Below, in pieces: positions 4,560 through 6,381 of a stretch of 6,381 bases of DNA. Location: the NCBI GenBank assembly GCA_007130355.1, contig SLSQ01000335.1:1-6381 (forward strand). The letters are read 5' to 3'. Numbering within the stretch: the stretch's first letter is position 1; the number at the start of each line of letters is the position of its first letter. The translations under genes were made by a program, and so were the position numbers. Under the pieces are notes generated by a model, which saw nothing but the letters and a program-made list of their open reading frames with translations, was not told the origin of the DNA and searched no databases. The stretch comes from Trueperaceae bacterium. Lineage in GTDB: Bacteria; Deinococcota; Deinococci; Deinococcales; Trueperaceae.

Positions 4560-6353
4560 GTGCACCTTGCAGCCGATCCATCACGCCGCGACGGAAGCGA
4601 GAACGCCTGGAAGGCGCTCGTCCGCCTGGTCGCGCCGTACGGGCGGCGGCTCGCGTGGGTGGCGTTCGCCATCGCCGTCGCCTCCGGCGTCGCGCAGTTC
4701 GCGCCGCAGTTCGTCCGCTACGTCTTCGACGTCGTCATCCCCGCCGGCGAGGCCCGCCTGTTCCTGTGGACGGGGCTCGCGATCGTGGCCTTCCACCTGG
4801 TGTCGGAAGGGCTGAAGTACGTCTCGATGCTCGCGAGCTTCGCCTTCACGCAGGACGTGGTGAACGAGACCCGTCGCCAGGCGTACGGGCGGCTGTTGTC
4901 GCTGCCGCTCGACCGCTTCGTGCGGGAGCGCTCGGGCAGCCTGGTGTCGCGGGTCGTGAACGACGTCAACGCCCTCGAGGCGATGCTGCAGGCCGGCGCC
5001 ACCCGGATCGTCGGGCACGCCGTGTCGATCGTGGTGGTGCTGATCATCCTGTTCGCGATGGAGTGGCGCCTGGCGCTGGTGGCGATCGCGATCGTGGCGC
5101 TGATGGGCTGGTTCACCGTCCGCTACCAGGAGCCGTTGCGGAGGCTGGCCCGCCGGATCCGGGGCCGGGTCGGCGACATGACCGCCGTCGCCGGCGAGGC
5201 GATCCAGAACGTCGCCGTGGTCAAGTCGTTCACCGCCGAGGGCACCGAGTGGGACCGCTTCCGGACCCAGTCGGACGACTACCGCGACCTGAACCTCGCG
5301 CGACGGGTCGAGGTCGGCAAGATGCAGGCGGCGATCGGGCTCACCAGCGAGCTCGGGGTCGCCGCGCTGGTCCTCGGCGGCGGATGGCTGCTGGTGCAGG
5401 CCGGCGGCGAGGCGGGCGGGCTCACGATCGGGGTGCTGACCGCGTTCGTGCTCTACCTGAACAACCTGATCAACCCGGTGCGGTTCGTCCTGAACTTCAA
5501 CAACCAGCTCCAAGCGGGCGTCGCCGCCCTCGAGCGGATCGACGCGTTGATGACCGAGACGCCGGAGCCGTACGAGGACGGACGCCCGTTCGCCCCCGGC
5601 GACCTCGAGATCGTGGGCGTGCGCTTCGCCTACCCGGGCGCGAACGAACCGGCGCTCGACGGCCTCGACCTGAGCGTGCCGCAGGGCACCACCGCCGCGC
5701 TGGTCGGACCCTCCGGCGCCGGCAAGAGCACCGTCACGAAGTTGATCGCTCGTCTCTACGAGCCGGACGCCGGTACGATCCGGGTCGGCGGCGCACCGCT
5801 CGGCGAGGTGTCGCTCGAGACGCTCCGTCGCGCGGTGGCGGTCGTGCCGCAGGAGCCGACGCTGTTCAGCGGCTCGGTCGCCGAGAACGTCCGCTACGGC
5901 CGCCCCGACGCGACCGAGGCCGAGGTGCGCGAGGCGCTGCGGCTCGCCAACGCCGAAGGGTTCGTGCGGCGCCTGCCCGACGGCTTCGACACCGAGATCG
6001 GCGAGCGCGGCGTCAAGCTCTCCGGCGGTCAGAAGCAACGGATCGCGATCGCGCGGGCCCTGCTGAAGGGCGCCGAGATCCTGCTGTTGGACGAAGCGAC
6101 CAGCAGCCTCGACAGCGAGTCGGAGGCGTTGATCCAGGACGCGCTCGAGGGGGTGCTCGGTCGCGGCCGCCTCACCACGCTGGTGATCGCGCACCGGCTC
6201 TCGACGATCCAGGACGCCGACCGCATCTTCGTGCTCGAGGAGGGCCGGACCACCGAGTCGGGCCGGCACGCCGAGCTGCTGGCGCACGGCGGTACCTACG
6301 CCGACCTGTACGCCCTGCAGGCGGGCGAGGGTCGCCCGGAGGCGCGGGCGTGA
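4560..6353 (+). CDS. ABC exporter half-transporter (fused permease and ATPase, MsbA-like)
   Basis: A 597-residue inner-membrane exporter with a six-helix transmembrane domain fused to one nucleotide-binding domain, so it should work as a homo- or heterodimer. Hydrophobic segments lie at about 30-60, 70-95, 150-167, 170-187, 255-282 and 288-310. The ATPase domain has A-loop Y358, Walker A GPSGAGKS (383-390), Q-loop Q431, GERG X-loop (481-484), signature LSGGQKQR (487-494), Walker B ILLLDEA (507-513) with catalytic E512, D-loop SSLD (515-518) and switch H545. No degenerate site is seen, which fits a homodimer. Relatives export lipids, drugs or peptides; there is no N-terminal peptidase domain, and the substrate cannot be read from the sequence. 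The GTG at 4560 follows a -10 box at the proper leaderless distance. The gene lies ten bases after manA, and its TGA overlaps a possible next start. Confidence 0.93.
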   Translation: MHLAADPSRRDGSENAWKALVRLVAPYGRRLAWVAFAIAVASGVAQFAPQFVRYVFDVVIPAGEARLFLWTGLAIVAFHLVSEGLKYVSMLASFAFTQDVVNETRRQAYGRLLSLPLDRFVRERSGSLVSRVVNDVNALEAMLQAGATRIVGHAVSIVVVLIILFAMEWRLALVAIAIVALMGWFTVRYQEPLRRLARRIRGRVGDMTAVAGEAIQNVAVVKSFTAEGTEWDRFRTQSDDYRDLNLARRVEVGKMQAAIGLTSELGVAALVLGGGWLLVQAGGEAGGLTIGVLTAFVLYLNNLINPVRFVLNFNNQLQAGVAALERIDALMTETPEPYEDGRPFAPGDLEIVGVRFAYPGANEPALDGLDLSVPQGTTAALVGPSGAGKSTVTKLIARLYEPDAGTIRVGGAPLGEVSLETLRRAVAVVPQEPTLFSGSVAENVRYGRPDATEAEVREALRLANAEGFVRRLPDGFDTEIGERGVKLSGGQKQRIAIARALLKGAEILLLDEATSSLDSESEALIQDALEGVLGRGRLTTLVIAHRLSTIQDADRIFVLEEGRTTESGRHAELLAHGGTYADLYALQAGEGRPEARA

Positions 6354-6381
6354 GCCGTGGTCGGCGCGCCCCGGCCGAACC
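6350..6381 (+). CDS. Possible start of a downstream gene, cut by the window edge
   Basis: A GTG at 6350 overlaps the exporter stop as GTGA, the usual four-base arrangement of translational coupling. The frame stays open for the remaining ten codons (VSRGRRAPAE). This is too short to recognise. It could be the second member of an exporter operon or a chance overlap. Confidence 0.3.
   Translation, partial: MSRGRRAPAE

Noticed and set aside
4581..6287. Open frame of 568 codons on the minus strand opposite the ABC exporter
   Set aside because: It is a mirror of the exporter codon pattern in GC-rich DNA. Its translation is rich in Arg, His, Asp and Gln with no domain, while the plus strand has every ABC motif.

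Overview
The window is ordinary, very GC-rich bacterial chromosome: three tRNA genes followed by six densely packed protein genes and the possible first codons of a seventh. GC-ending codons dominate. All three tRNA genes encode their 3' CCA. Most protein genes have a TANNNT -10 box only 5 to 8 bases before the start codon and no Shine-Dalgarno sequence, which suggests leaderless mRNAs. Together this fits a Deinococcota lineage (Truepera-like) or a high-GC actinobacterium. The placement is an inference from style, not from a marker gene. I saw no insertion sequence, phage, CRISPR array or other sign of transfer.

Layout. Bases 33-317 hold tRNA-Asp(GTC), tRNA-Phe(GAA) and tRNA-Thr(CGT), closed by a strong hairpin at 326-352. 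A 168-base gap with only weak signals leads to a histidine phosphatase gene (521-1099, +). This converges on a CRP/FNR-family regulator gene (1134-1862, -). The regulator diverges, across 44 bases, from a LolD/FtsE-type ABC ATPase gene (1907-2584, +). The ATPase gene converges on a VTT/TVP38-type membrane protein gene (2624-3430, -), with a long imperfect hairpin at the junction. The membrane protein gene diverges, across 72 bases, from a class I mannose-6-phosphate isomerase gene, manA (3503-4549, +). Ten bases after manA begins a complete ABC exporter half-transporter gene (4560-6353, +). Its TGA overlaps a possible GTG start of the next gene.

How the genes relate. There is no obvious single pathway. 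Two divergent promoter regions, each with a dyad that could be an operator, organise the middle of the window. Only manA and the exporter, perhaps with the truncated downstream frame, look operon-like, and even there the exporter seems to have its own promoter formed partly by the manA stop codon. The ABC ATPase has no permease gene beside it. I found no convincing undescribed system. The most interesting points are the consistent leaderless promoter layout, the two candidate operators, the atypical nucleotide-pocket residues of the CRP-family protein, and the divergent VTT protein with a basic tail.
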